This document shows positions 11,021 through 19,127 of a stretch of 28,082 nt of DNA, in pieces; the stretch's first letter is position 1, and each line of letters starts with the position of its first letter. Location of the stretch: the IMG/VR virus record IMGVR_UViG_3300028384_001069, positions 1 through 28,082 of that record; one strand, 5' to 3'. This DNA is from a virus. The notes under the pieces are model-generated. The model saw nothing but the letters and a program-made list of their open reading frames with translations, did no database searches and was not told the origin of the DNA. The translations under genes were made by a program, and so were the position numbers.

Positions 11021-11138
11021 CGGTGTGTCTTTGGAGTTCTCGCAGCAACTTGTCTTCACGGTCGTCGAGATAGGAAAGCGATTTCAGCTCGTAATATGCG
11101 GATAACGCACGAAACAAAGCTGTAAGCGCGGCTATCAT
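10866..11138 (-). CDS. Rz-like spanin partner (i-spanin candidate)
   Basis: 90 residues. A short N-terminal hydrophobic segment (MIAALTALFRALSAYYELKS) could anchor the protein, followed by a heptad-like charged helix (LDDREDKLLRELQRHTDEID ... LRLVAADLTGQIEHLRARRA) ending in a glycine-rich tail. It overlaps the lipoprotein gene in a different frame and the holin stop by ATGA. In lambda the equivalent pair Rz/Rz1 forms the spanin complex that fuses inner and outer membranes. The anchor here is short and contains Arg, so membrane insertion is uncertain. Confidence 0.6.
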   Translation of the reverse strand: MIAALTALFRALSAYYELKSLSYLDDREDKLLRELQRHTDEIDRFRSLGDPHSQQRADGLRLVAADLTGQIEHLRARRAEASRGGGGGDG

Positions 11139-11332
11139 TTGTCTTTAGCCTTAAATACATTTAAGGCCAACCAATCGACAACCTTGTAAGCTTTCGCAGC
11201 CCATCCGTCATCCTTCGGTGTTGGCGTGATGGCCGCAATCGCTGAGAACAAAGCAACCAACAGCGTGAAGACGCTGAAAAGCCCGCCCGAGTTTTCGTTG
11301 AGGAACGTAATGATGTCTTGAATCGTGTTCAT
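11135..11332 (-). CDS. Small holin candidate
   Basis: 65 residues from ATG 11332. One clear hydrophobic segment (GGLFSVFTLLVALFSAIAAI) is followed by a conserved-looking TPTPKDDGWAAKAYKVVDWL and a short basic end. I recall similar TPTPxDD...Y...DxLALN proteins in phages, usually annotated as hypothetical or holin. Position between the fibre gene and spanins/endolysin supports a holin. No strong ribosome site; in-frame upstream codons overlap the fibre gene end. Confidence 0.65.
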   Translation of the reverse strand: MNTIQDIITFLNENSGGLFSVFTLLVALFSAIAAITPTPKDDGWAAKAYKVVDWLALNVFKAKDK

Positions 11333-11375
11333 GGTTTGGTTTGTTTTTGTTTTTAGCAGATTACTTGATAGCACT

Positions 11376-13352
11376 TTAGAAAACCTGAAGGACGTAATCA
11401 CGGATTAGGAAGAACTCAATTCGATCAGCGTTGTGAAAATTCCCCGAACCCTCCGGCGTGGATGTCCTGACAACAAACGCCAAATCTTCACCCCCGTTAA
11501 TGATGTAGGGTGTTGGATACATGAACCCCGAACGGTCGCTCTCGTCGTTGTCTTCGGGAACGCTCGAAATCAACATAACTTCTTGAAATGTAGCAGCGTT
11601 GTCGGTGGACTTGCTGATAACCAAGCGAGTCCTCCGATTCTGCGTGTTGGAGTTATGCAGGAGCAATAGTTTTTCTTGTGTGTGATGCCCGATGGCTTGA
11701 ATCCAGAATTTAGAATCCTCAACCGGCATTGTTAAGAATCTAGCGTTGCTGCACGCATTAGTGCCGAATGAATAATCTATCAATAATGCTTTGTCCTTGT
11801 AGCTCGATCCCTTAACACGATAAATTAGTTTGTAGCTCACCGTCCCACCGTTATTTACCTTGAACGCATTGCCTTCAAGGACACCAAGCCCGCTTTCGAC
11901 GGTATCTAAATCAATCTCATTCGATGCCGTCCAGCTCGCAGAATCCGTCAATACACTCCCAACAGTGGCTTGTAACGCAAATGCGTATCTCGCGGGGTGT
12001 GATCCGGTGTCGGTTCTTTCAAATGCTGCAAAAATTCTGTTGTTAGACTCATCAACAAAGACGCTTGTGGCTCCCCCGCTAACGTAAGTTCCAGCCAATA
12101 TCTGTCCGCTTGTCCATGTCCTGCCAGAATCCACAGAACGGAAAACGACAATGTTTCCCCACTGCTCGTCGATGCCGATGACATGCAGCTCACCGCTCAC
12201 TTTGAATGGTTTCCCAGCCCATAGCCCGTCGAGCACTTGGTCAAAATTCCATGTTCTGCCGAAATCAAACGACCGATATAAGTGAGTGCGAGACGGAGTC
12301 GCTGGTCGCCCGACTTGAACACCGCATATCAAGTCCCCATTCTCAGCCTCCAGAAGCCAAGGCGAGTCAAAATATGAATCCGTAGCGTCAATACGAGCAA
12401 CCTCGCTCATTGGTATCATGCCTGACCGCGTGGGTTTAGGAATCGTCCTCTTCAGGGTTTCGGCAACATGCAGCAACTCCGATTCCTCAAGCCCGTCTGT
12501 TACCACTAATGCCGCAACGCGCGCATTGGGCGAAGTGTAATTGCCGCTGTCGTCCCTGCAGAGTCTAAAGTCCGTTTGCAGTAGGCTAATGCCTGATTTT
12601 ACATGGTTGTCAACTGCCTTACCGTTAATCAACAAAGCGAAAGCATCACCCTTTCGAGAGACCTGCAAAGTGAGCCAGCCGCACGAATCAATCCAGTCTT
12701 GATAATAAATATCGTGATGCATAGCGAAGCCGTCACACACAAATTTAATCCGCTTCTCGTCACTGTTTTTGTCCTGTATAGACAGCCTCCATCGGTCTGA
12801 TATACCCGCTGTGAATTGACTAACAATAAAGTGTTCATTCGACCACGATCTTTCATCAATGGTCAACAAAACAGACAGACTAAAATCATCTGTTTCAGGA
12901 ATCAGCGGTCCGCTAAACACTCCACCAGCAGTGTCATCAGCCCCTGTCCTTAACCCTAAATCCCCCAGCGTGGCAGTGTGGCTGAATGACGGGAGGGTGA
13001 AAAAACCTCCCTCCTGCACGATCTCGCCACCAGACAAGTCTTCAGGCAGAAATGAAACGAAAACATATCTGGACAAATCCAGCTCCAACCTCTTATTGGT
13101 GTTTTGCTTGTGCTCAGTTAGTTCGCTCTGAACGTTTTCTATGTCTGCTTCTGCATTCGCCGCTACGGTCGCATCTGCTGCCGCCTGAGCGGTGCTTACA
13201 GGCTTGTCCGCGTCGCTTGTGTTGTCTACATTCCCTAGCCCGATGTCTTCCGCCGTTGGAGTATCCCCCTTTGGCCCTCTCGGTCCGCGACCCTCCGCCA
13301 CCGTGAATCTAACGGGCAAACCGCCTTGTGTAATCGTGATTTGAACGCTCAT
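11376..13352 (-). CDS. Tail fibre/receptor-binding protein with sialidase-like propeller
   Basis: 658 residues. Residues 1-20 form a beta-rich virion-attachment start; 21-30 (GRGPRGPKGD) is a short collagen-like stretch; 33-60 (AEDIGLGNVDNTSDADKPVS) is a motif common in phage tail fibres; 65-92 is a coiled coil. About 105-290 looks like a LamG/concanavalin-type lectin domain. About 315-650 is a BNR/Asp-box propeller with SFDFGRTW (361-368) and SVDSGRTW (406-413), plus a degenerate STDNAATF. It probably recognises or trims host surface glycans. Canonical sialidase catalytic Arg triad and Tyr were not confirmed, so it may bind only. Confidence 0.75.
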   Translation of the reverse strand: MSVQITITQGGLPVRFTVAEGRGPRGPKGDTPTAEDIGLGNVDNTSDADKPVSTAQAAADATVAANAEADIENVQSELTEHKQNTNKRLELDLSRYVFVSFLPEDLSGGEIVQEGGFFTLPSFSHTATLGDLGLRTGADDTAGGVFSGPLIPETDDFSLSVLLTIDERSWSNEHFIVSQFTAGISDRWRLSIQDKNSDEKRIKFVCDGFAMHHDIYYQDWIDSCGWLTLQVSRKGDAFALLINGKAVDNHVKSGISLLQTDFRLCRDDSGNYTSPNARVAALVVTDGLEESELLHVAETLKRTIPKPTRSGMIPMSEVARIDATDSYFDSPWLLEAENGDLICGVQVGRPATPSRTHLYRSFDFGRTWNFDQVLDGLWAGKPFKVSGELHVIGIDEQWGNIVVFRSVDSGRTWTSGQILAGTYVSGGATSVFVDESNNRIFAAFERTDTGSHPARYAFALQATVGSVLTDSASWTASNEIDLDTVESGLGVLEGNAFKVNNGGTVSYKLIYRVKGSSYKDKALLIDYSFGTNACSNARFLTMPVEDSKFWIQAIGHHTQEKLLLLHNSNTQNRRTRLVISKSTDNAATFQEVMLISSVPEDNDESDRSGFMYPTPYIINGGEDLAFVVRTSTPEGSGNFHNADRIEFFLIRDYVLQVF

Positions 13353-13358
13353 CGTAAA

Positions 13359-13709
13359 TCAGGCCGTGAAGCCTTTCAGAATTTGCCATTGCCCTTGAAG
13401 CCAAGTCCGCACCACACCATCTGAATCCGTCGTTTCGAGGTCGTAGGCATATTCTCCCGCCGCCAGTGTCAGGTTGACGATCTGATCAAGGTCGAAATCC
13501 CATCCCCCGGATGTCGCGTCCGTGATCGTCATTCCGCTCGTATCCGAATCCAACACCAACGATTCCGTAGCCTCGCCAGCCGGTTTTACCGTCACCCTCG
13601 CCCGCGTCAGGTCCGCCTCGGTTCCCTCCATTAGAAAGTTGATTGCCGGGAGAGTGTCACCTGTGACCATCGTCGGCAGGTCGTAGCGGATTGGTCTTAA
13701 ATCAAGCAT
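13359..13709 (-). CDS. Baseplate/tail-tip accessory protein (BppU-like N-domain)
   Basis: 116 residues. The pattern of alternating strands MVTGDTLPAINFLMEGTEAD, RARVTVKPAGEATESLVLDS, a GWDFDLDQI turn, then AAGEYAYDLETTDSDGVVRT and GQWQILKG resembles the immunoglobulin-like domain found in phage baseplate upper proteins and in small proteins preceding fibres. It starts 4 bases after the 13714 gene. Probably a virion component linking tail tip and fibre; no enzymatic site. Confidence 0.55.
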   Translation of the reverse strand: MLDLRPIRYDLPTMVTGDTLPAINFLMEGTEADLTRARVTVKPAGEATESLVLDSDTSGMTITDATSGGWDFDLDQIVNLTLAAGEYAYDLETTDSDGVVRTWLQGQWQILKGFTA

Positions 13710-13713
13710 GGTA

Positions 13714-14214
13714 TCAGGTAGTTTGAGCTAGAACCGTAACAGTAACCGTGTCTCCGATCGCGGCGAAAGTAAGATCGAGATGGCCGTTCACCTTGTAGCG
13801 TGAGAACGTCGCCACGGCGTCAAAGTCGGAACCGGCGATTAGTTTTCCGGTCGGGTTGTCCGTATCTGAGCTAGTGTAAGTCAGTGTCCCCGAGTTATCC
13901 GAAGGGGCGGACAGATATACCATGCAATGCCCTGTTGCGGTGCCGAGCGTCGCGCCTTCAAAATCTTTGCCGTCGCCATCCTCGATCGTCGGCCCGCCAT
14001 CCTCTTGCGTAACCACTCCTGTGCTAAGAGTGAGACGTGCTCGATCCGCTGCACCCGTTGCTGTAACTTTGAAACTGTAAGCAATATCAGCACTCTGGTA
14101 ATTCAACACATCGCGATTTTTCCCAATCGTGACGCTGCCGCTAATATTGGTCCCTTCAGCCGTGCCTGTCGCCACGAGGCCGAGAAAAGCGCTAGCATTG
14201 CTGATCTGTGCCAT
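13714..14214 (-). CDS. Hypothetical virion protein, beta-rich
   Basis: 166 residues from ATG 14214 (an in-frame GTG at 14229 is less likely). Ser/Thr/Gly/Asp-rich with alternating hydrophobic strands (FKVTATGAADRARLTLSTGV, HLDLTFAAIGDTVTVTVLAQ), typical of tail-tip or decoration proteins. No domain is recognised. Sequence upstream offers TTGCAA and GATACT 16 bases apart and a near DnaA-box GTATCCACA, but so close to the ATG that a leaderless transcript would be needed. Confidence 0.6.
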   Translation of the reverse strand: MAQISNASAFLGLVATGTAEGTNISGSVTIGKNRDVLNYQSADIAYSFKVTATGAADRARLTLSTGVVTQEDGGPTIEDGDGKDFEGATLGTATGHCMVYLSAPSDNSGTLTYTSSDTDNPTGKLIAGSDFDAVATFSRYKVNGHLDLTFAAIGDTVTVTVLAQTT

Positions 14215-14322
14215 GCATGCAGTATCCACAATCGCAAGAAACTTGCAATAGCCAGATTGGCAAAAATGACGTTTTTTGGTCTTTTTAGAGATTATAGATG
14301 ACTTTTTTAGTCGATTCCGCCG

Positions 14323-14490
14323 CTACTTCCCGCAGCTTTTACACGCTCGCACCACCTTCTGGCCTTGATACACTGGCCCGTCTTTTTGCCCTTTTAACCG
14401 CATTCTGACGCGTGCCGTTCGCGGTTTCTTCTTTACTCTGGCGATGGTCTCGCCGCCATTCTCGGCGGGTTGATAGGGATCAAGGCTCAT
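14323..14490 (-). CDS. 55-residue basic protein with CxxC
   Basis: The ATG at 14490 overlaps the stop of the 453-residue upstream gene by 11 nt, as in other coupled pairs here. Product begins MSLDPYQPAENGGETIARVK, is strongly basic in the middle (KKKPRTARVRMRLKGQKDG) and ends KVVRACKSCGK, a C-x2-C pair. A nucleic-acid or assembly factor is possible. No homolog is recalled. About 110 bases to the next gene hold only a small AT-rich palindrome (GACT-AAAAA-AGTC near 14306-14318). Confidence 0.6.
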   Translation of the reverse strand: MSLDPYQPAENGGETIARVKKKPRTARVRMRLKGQKDGPVYQGQKVVRACKSCGK

Positions 14491-15841
14491 AAGTTTCCCC
14501 CATCGTCTCGGGTTTCTCGCCCCACGGTGTCCGGGCGCACAAAAAACGGATGTTTCGCAGTTCGACTGTTCCTAGCTCGCCCTCCGGCACCTTCACTTCT
14601 AGGCTCCAGTCTCCCACTTTATCGCCTCCTGTCCATTCCCATGACTTCGGCGTCACCGTTGGCGCAATGCCGCCCGGTTCGCCCCATCCTTCAGGGAAAA
14701 ACACCTCATCCCACTCGATCTTGTAATATGTTCCGGCATGGCTGGCGGGAACAGTGAATCGGTAGCGAAATCTCTTTTCCAAGAATGAGTATTGAAGGCT
14801 ATCTCCTCCCGTCATGCCGTCCCCTTGCTGCGGCCAACTAGTTGATTTCTCCGCGAGAGCATCTGAGCCTGACGAGAAAACCAGCAATGAGCAATCGCCA
14901 TCATAAGACCCGCCCCCAACAATTATATCATCCCACGCTTCGTTGAGAAACGCTTCGCCATCAGCTATGGAATCTGACTTTGTGAAGTCTTCCGAAAGGG
15001 TCCAAGTTCTGCGCGTTGTGGTGACTCTGGTGAACGATCCTGAATTGGTTCCGCTGTTCAAATACCAACTTCCATACCAACCCGAGGGCACTGCTTCACT
15101 ACCTGATCCTGATTCGGTGACGGTGCTGCCTTCTATCTTGATGGTGTCGGTTGTGCTGTCCAGATCGACGACAACCGTGCTTCCCGTCGCCGGTTGGTGC
15201 TCAAGGGTCTTGGTCGGCAGTTCTCCGCTTGCTCCTAAAGCGGAGTCTAGTTCGCAACCTCCGTTTCCATCGCTTTGATACGTGTGAGTCCGGGAGTGGT
15301 CTTCAGACTCGTTAGTTGTGTTTCCATTTCTGTCAGTCTCTTCAAAAGTGAACTCGCTGGTAAAGATATTGGTTGTTACTGATCCTGTATCATTACAATC
15401 GCCCTTGTCTACATCACAACCAAATGGTGAAGATCTCTCATCTTTATCATACAAGGGAGGAATGGTCCTTTGAGGGATGTAATGATTGCCAGTCGGAGGA
15501 GCCTGAGATTCATCGCTGAATTCACGGTTGATTACAGATGATGAATTAACAGAAGACTCTTCGCCATCAACATATATCCTCCAGTTTCGAGTTTCGCTTT
15601 CCTCTGACTCGCCCACATCGCTATATTCAAATTCAAACGTCTCCGCTAAATACAAATTAGGCACATCGCCTCCAGACTCATTATCTGGGTCATAAGTATA
15701 AGGAGCGAAAGCAGAAACCGTCCGAGAGCCATCAAGACTCTCGGCCTCAAGAATAGGAGCTGGACAGGCAGGCATCTCACAACACCCGCAAGCGTCGAGG
15801 CGAGCATTCCAGTCGGAAAGCGTTTCGATCTCGTCAGGCAT
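14480..15841 (-). CDS. Hypothetical large acidic virion (tail-tip) protein
   Basis: 453 residues. Acidic, rich in Ser, Thr, Glu, Gly and Asp, with Cys clusters at the start (CGCCEMPACPAP) and CDVDKGDCND in the middle. A short basic run (RTHTYQSDGN) and repeated strand-like segments (FTRVTTTRRTWTLSEDFTKS, GTYYKIEWDEVFFPEGWGEP) suggest several beta domains. Its position after the tape measure and two other hypotheticals and before the fibre suggests a tail-tip or baseplate hub component. It overlaps upstream and downstream genes, indicating coupled translation. Confidence 0.65.
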   Translation of the reverse strand: MPDEIETLSDWNARLDACGCCEMPACPAPILEAESLDGSRTVSAFAPYTYDPDNESGGDVPNLYLAETFEFEYSDVGESEESETRNWRIYVDGEESSVNSSSVINREFSDESQAPPTGNHYIPQRTIPPLYDKDERSSPFGCDVDKGDCNDTGSVTTNIFTSEFTFEETDRNGNTTNESEDHSRTHTYQSDGNGGCELDSALGASGELPTKTLEHQPATGSTVVVDLDSTTDTIKIEGSTVTESGSGSEAVPSGWYGSWYLNSGTNSGSFTRVTTTRRTWTLSEDFTKSDSIADGEAFLNEAWDDIIVGGGSYDGDCSLLVFSSGSDALAEKSTSWPQQGDGMTGGDSLQYSFLEKRFRYRFTVPASHAGTYYKIEWDEVFFPEGWGEPGGIAPTVTPKSWEWTGGDKVGDWSLEVKVPEGELGTVELRNIRFLCARTPWGEKPETMGETYEP

Positions 15842-16385
15842 AACTCAGCGTTCCGGGGCAGTGATTCAGTTGAACAGGCGAGCATGGACCGGTGTGCGTG
15901 TAGGTCGGCACGCCGGATTCCACCACCAGCGTTCCAAGTGGAATAATTTGCGTTCCCGCGGGCGTGTCGATGGTCGGTAATGTCTGGTCCGGGTAGCTCG
16001 CTCCCGTCTCAAAGCTCGGCGCGCTGCTCGTCTCTAACCCCGGCAAAAGAACGTTGTCTTGCTCGTTGGCCGTGACCGAGATCGATAGCCAAACGACATG
16101 ATCAAAATCAGAAGCCACGCTGAAAGCCTTGTCGTTCACCTGGTGCACCGAGTCTCCACCGGTGACGCTGCCGCCTCGGATGAACCAGTCGTCGTTGTCG
16201 TCTTGGTAGATTTTATGGAAGCCTTTACAGAAGCCGCTCCCGCCTCCGCCCTGCTTGGACGGCGGTATGATGTAAACCCTATCCCGTAACTGCTGGATCG
16301 CCTTGTTGACTTGCGGTGCCCACTTGGCGAACTTACCACTGCTAGGCGGCAGATTTACTGTTCCTCTTGCTTTGGCGACCCTCAT
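15834..16385 (-). CDS. Hypothetical virion protein with basic N-terminus
   Basis: 183 residues. The start is basic and helical (AKWAPQVNKAIQQLRDRVYI), then a glycine stretch (KQGGGGSGFCKG), then beta-rich Ser/Thr/Pro sequence with paired Cys near the C-terminus (GPCSPVQLNHCPGTL). It overlaps the 453-residue gene by 8 nt and the gene before it by ATGA. Likely a tail-tip component by position; no recognised family. Confidence 0.6.
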   Translation of the reverse strand: MRVAKARGTVNLPPSSGKFAKWAPQVNKAIQQLRDRVYIIPPSKQGGGGSGFCKGFHKIYQDDNDDWFIRGGSVTGGDSVHQVNDKAFSVASDFDHVVWLSISVTANEQDNVLLPGLETSSAPSFETGASYPDQTLPTIDTPAGTQIIPLGTLVVESGVPTYTHTGPCSPVQLNHCPGTLSYA

Positions 16386-17230
16386 GTCTGATAAAGAAAT
16401 GAATCATGCCCCTCGCGCTCAGATAGTAACCAGTCGCGATGCTTCGTGATCGTTGCGTTCTTCGTTCCTGTTTGAGTCGAGCTGGCGCTGATCAACATCC
16501 AGTTTCGGTTTCCAGTCGGCGTTGGCGGATTGCCTGCTGGTTCGTCGATCTTTCCGAGGCTGTTTACTTTGCTGCTGCTCAACGGAAAAATTCCCACCAC
16601 CGTCTCACTCCAGATGAATGAAGGACGCTTGTAAGTGTAGACCCCTTTGGCAATCCGGTTTGCTGCTTCTATTGCGTCGGGTGAGGTGATCCTTTGTTTT
16701 TGTTCTTCCCATGGGGTAAGTTCACCGGTATCTGGATCTTCTTTGCAAATTTTTGAGTCTTCGATGTTCCAGATGGCACGACCCTCTACCAATGCATTCA
16801 AAAGCGCTACCTCTACCCCATCTAACTCTGTGATTTTCGGGTGCTCAAGAATTGAAGCCTCTTCGAGAGTCCCGTTAAGTGAATACGTTGTCGAGGTCTC
16901 ACTGCTCTCCTCGCTCTCCTCGCTGCTCGATTCTGCCGACCAGTAGCCGGTGAAATTGACCGTGATTACAGAAACCCCGCCCTCTTCGCGGCGCAAATCC
17001 CAGTTTTGAAGACGCAAGAAACTCCAAAAGCTCGGGATTGAATTGTCGAGCGCCGTGCATTGAGTGCCTGCCCTTAATTGCGTATAAGCTGCACCGCCGT
17101 TAAGGTAATCCGTGCTCACCTTGTAGTCCTGCGATGCAGTCCAAGCAAAGTTATCATTGCTCCGCGCACTAAAATTCGCCTGCGGAACAAACATAGTGCT
17201 GTCAATATTGTATTTTGTAGCTTGGTCCAT
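16382..17230 (-). CDS. Hypothetical tail-tip protein with acidic Ser/Glu run
   Basis: 282 residues, starting 4 bases after the tape-measure stop. Beta-rich with aromatic residues (NFAWTASQDYKVSTDY, FWSFLRLQNWDL) and a low-complexity acidic run SAESSSEESEESSETSTTYS (about 99-118) that may be a flexible linker. Its place directly after the tape measure is that of distal-tail or tip-assembly proteins. No known fold is identified with confidence. Confidence 0.6.
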   Translation of the reverse strand: MDQATKYNIDSTMFVPQANFSARSNDNFAWTASQDYKVSTDYLNGGAAYTQLRAGTQCTALDNSIPSFWSFLRLQNWDLRREEGGVSVITVNFTGYWSAESSSEESEESSETSTTYSLNGTLEEASILEHPKITELDGVEVALLNALVEGRAIWNIEDSKICKEDPDTGELTPWEEQKQRITSPDAIEAANRIAKGVYTYKRPSFIWSETVVGIFPLSSSKVNSLGKIDEPAGNPPTPTGNRNWMLISASSTQTGTKNATITKHRDWLLSEREGHDSFLYQT

Positions 17231-17234
17231 CGAT

Positions 17235-18542
17235 TTAAAATCCGGGTTGTGGGTCTGGTTTTCTTAGAATTGCCTCGGTCGCTTCAGCAATCCGCTCGTT
17301 ACTCATCCCGGTCTTGCGCCACCACTCCTGACGCGCCTCAAGTTCTGCAATTCGTTGATACCGACTAAAAGCCGCTGTTTGACTCGGCACGTTGAACGCT
17401 GCGCTGTTCTTGCTCATGAGTTCAGAGAAATCAGGAGTGGTTCCGCTCATAAAGGCATTATCCCAAGTTGAAGGAGCTCCCTCAGAAGGAACTCCAACCC
17501 TGCCGTATAGCCCTCCCCCCCCTGCGTTCAAAACCCCATACCCAAAAGCCTGGAGCTTCTTCTTGCGTTCTGAGTCACTCTTGATTTTCTTGCCAATGTC
17601 GGTTTTTCCAAAAGCTGAGAGCATCTTCAATATGGCATACTCAAGTGCTGACGCAATGAAAGCGGCGAACTTCGATCCTGCCAACTTGAGCGAATCCCAA
17701 ACAAGCTCACCAAACACTCCGTTCTCGAAAGACGCTTGAACGGTCTTGATGAAGCTGCCAAAACTCTCCCCCAAGGAAGTCAGATCAAGCTGATTAAGCA
17801 AGTCCGCCATCTTCTCCAGAGAGGGAAGAATCTCCGAGGCCATCCCGGCAAAGAACTGATCAGACTTTAAGCCGATCGACCCGAGCGCGTCGGAAATTTT
17901 ATCGAAACGGTCGGCCATTTGGTCCATATTGGAACCCAGCTCACCCACGCTCTGACGCGATATTCGCATCACGTTGGCAAAGTCCTTGAATGTGTTGACC
18001 AACTTGAATCCGTCATCACCGAAAAGCTTCATGGCTACGTCCGCTTGCAACGACTCATCACCAAGCTCATTCATGGCCTGCCCTATCTTCACGAACCTTT
18101 GAGGCAAGGATAAATCAAGAAGTTCTTTGTTCCTTAAACCAAGAACATTCAGCGCGTCGGCATACTCGCCGGTCTCTTTCTGAACGCCGATCAACGTCCG
18201 GCGGCCCATCCGTTGAAGCACGGTTCCCACCTTGTCTCCCTCAATGCCGGTTCGCCGGAATATCTCTTTGAGCATGACCATCTGCTTGACCGTGCCGCCC
18301 ACTTTTGCCGCCATGTCGCTGAGTTCGCCACCCATGTCGATAACGCCCTTGAGCCCCTTGCCCATGCCCGCGACTCCCATGATCGGCGCAAGCAACGCCA
18401 TGAGTTTGACAAACGGTGCCAACATGGTCCGCCCAACAGCGGCCATCCCTTTGCCCAGCGTATTGAATCCCGCGCTGACCTTGGCGAATCCTCGTGTAAC
18501 GGCGGTGCCGTCAAACCCTAGCTTTACGGTGCTCCCAATCAT
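17235..18542 (-). CDS. Tail tape measure protein (short)
   Basis: 435 residues. The N-terminal ~60 residues carry a typical tape-measure start (GFDGTAVTRGFAKVSAGFNT) with a hydrophobic segment (MLAPFVKLMALLAPIMGVAG) and Gly/Ala-rich helices. The rest is long alpha-helix with few Cys or Pro (GELSDMAAKVGGTVKQMVML, MDQMADRFDKISDALGSIGL) and two more hydrophobic segments near 285-315. It follows the frameshifted chaperone genes, the usual order. If length scales as in other siphophages (about 0.15 nm per residue), the tail would be near 65 nm. That is short, but still a siphovirus-like tail. Confidence 0.85.
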   Translation of the reverse strand: MIGSTVKLGFDGTAVTRGFAKVSAGFNTLGKGMAAVGRTMLAPFVKLMALLAPIMGVAGMGKGLKGVIDMGGELSDMAAKVGGTVKQMVMLKEIFRRTGIEGDKVGTVLQRMGRRTLIGVQKETGEYADALNVLGLRNKELLDLSLPQRFVKIGQAMNELGDESLQADVAMKLFGDDGFKLVNTFKDFANVMRISRQSVGELGSNMDQMADRFDKISDALGSIGLKSDQFFAGMASEILPSLEKMADLLNQLDLTSLGESFGSFIKTVQASFENGVFGELVWDSLKLAGSKFAAFIASALEYAILKMLSAFGKTDIGKKIKSDSERKKKLQAFGYGVLNAGGGGLYGRVGVPSEGAPSTWDNAFMSGTTPDFSELMSKNSAAFNVPSQTAAFSRYQRIAELEARQEWWRKTGMSNERIAEATEAILRKPDPQPGF

Positions 18543-18759
18543 CTTTTAATCGTTCAAAAGCTTTAGTGATTTCAGTGTCGGCAGTGGTGTCGTAGTGCGC
18601 CCAGTCAAGCCCCACGCCTTTCGTGTAGAGATGCGCGTGCATGATCTGGTGGATCTCATAAACCGGCGTCTCATATTTGACTTGGTGCGGGGTGTATCCG
18701 CAGCGGCCTAGAATGTAGACCGCCATGGCCACAAAACTGGGCGTCACTGTCAGCGTCAC
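18511..18759 (-). CDS. Tail assembly chaperone, frameshift extension (T-like part)
   Basis: 82 codons counted from the GTG at 18759, but the frame is open upstream to the slippery site at 18771-18777 and is probably reached by -1 frameshifting from the preceding gene rather than by its own start; no ribosome site is seen. The product (VAMAVYILGRCGYTPHQVKY ... HQIMHAHLYTKGVGLDWAHY) is helical. It overlaps the tape-measure start by about 32 nt. In lambda the equivalent T domain, fused to G as gpGT, binds the tape measure and tail tube subunits. Confidence 0.75.
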   Translation of the reverse strand: MTLTVTPSFVAMAVYILGRCGYTPHQVKYETPVYEIHQIMHAHLYTKGVGLDWAHYDTTADTEITKAFERLKDDWEHRKARV

Positions 18760-19121
18760 CCCCCCTTCGGCTTTCCCGGCGCACTCGTTGTTTGGCTGGC
18801 GTTCATGCGCTTAACCTCGTTTTCGCAATGCCCTTGAATCGTCTCAACTTGATCTGGTGTTAGCTTCGCGGCAAATCGCAAGACCTCCTTCTTCCAAGCG
18901 TCTTCCTCGATGTTGAGCAAGTCCTCGATGTCCGTGCACATAACAAACATCAACTCGTTGACCTCGCCCATCTTAGGCTTGATCGTCTTTCCTGTAGCAA
19001 ACCGGTTCCCTTTCTCTTCGAGGATCTGCCCGATCGCCAGCGTGAAGGGTTGCAGGCGCAGCCCGTCCCTCTTTTCTTCCGTGGCGAACATGCCGCCCTT
19101 GTTCGTTTCATCTCTTTCCAT
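18756..19121 (-). CDS. Tail assembly chaperone (G-like)
   Basis: 121 residues between the tail tube/unknown genes and the tape measure, the fixed place of tail chaperones. The body is helical (KMGEVNELMFVMCTDIEDLL, EDAWKKEVLRFAAKLTPDQV). The last codons read CCG GGA AAG CCG AAG GGG GGG TGA, containing a lambda-type slippery heptamer in the correct phase. Most ribosomes would end here and give the short form; a minority would slip -1 and make a fusion with the 18511 frame. Both forms are needed for tail assembly in lambda-like phages. Confidence 0.8.
   Translation of the reverse strand: MERDETNKGGMFATEEKRDGLRLQPFTLAIGQILEEKGNRFATGKTIKPKMGEVNELMFVMCTDIEDLLNIEEDAWKKEVLRFAAKLTPDQVETIQGHCENEVKRMNASQTTSAPGKPKGG
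18771..18777 (-). other. Programmed -1 frameshift site GGGAAAG
   Basis: On the minus strand the heptamer is G GGA AAG in the zero frame, identical to the lambda G/GT slippery sequence. After a -1 slip the frame continues GCC GAA GGG GGG GTG into the 18511-18759 frame with no stop. The zero-frame stop lies 13 bases downstream of the heptamer. A G7 run just 3' (18759-18765) could also slip. Confidence 0.85.
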
Positions 19122-19127
19122 AAGTCT

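Noticed and set aside
14219-14230. Phage origin based on a DnaA-box-like GTATCCACA
   Set aside because: A single near match without a cluster or AT-rich unwinding region; similar 8/9 matches occur elsewhere by chance.
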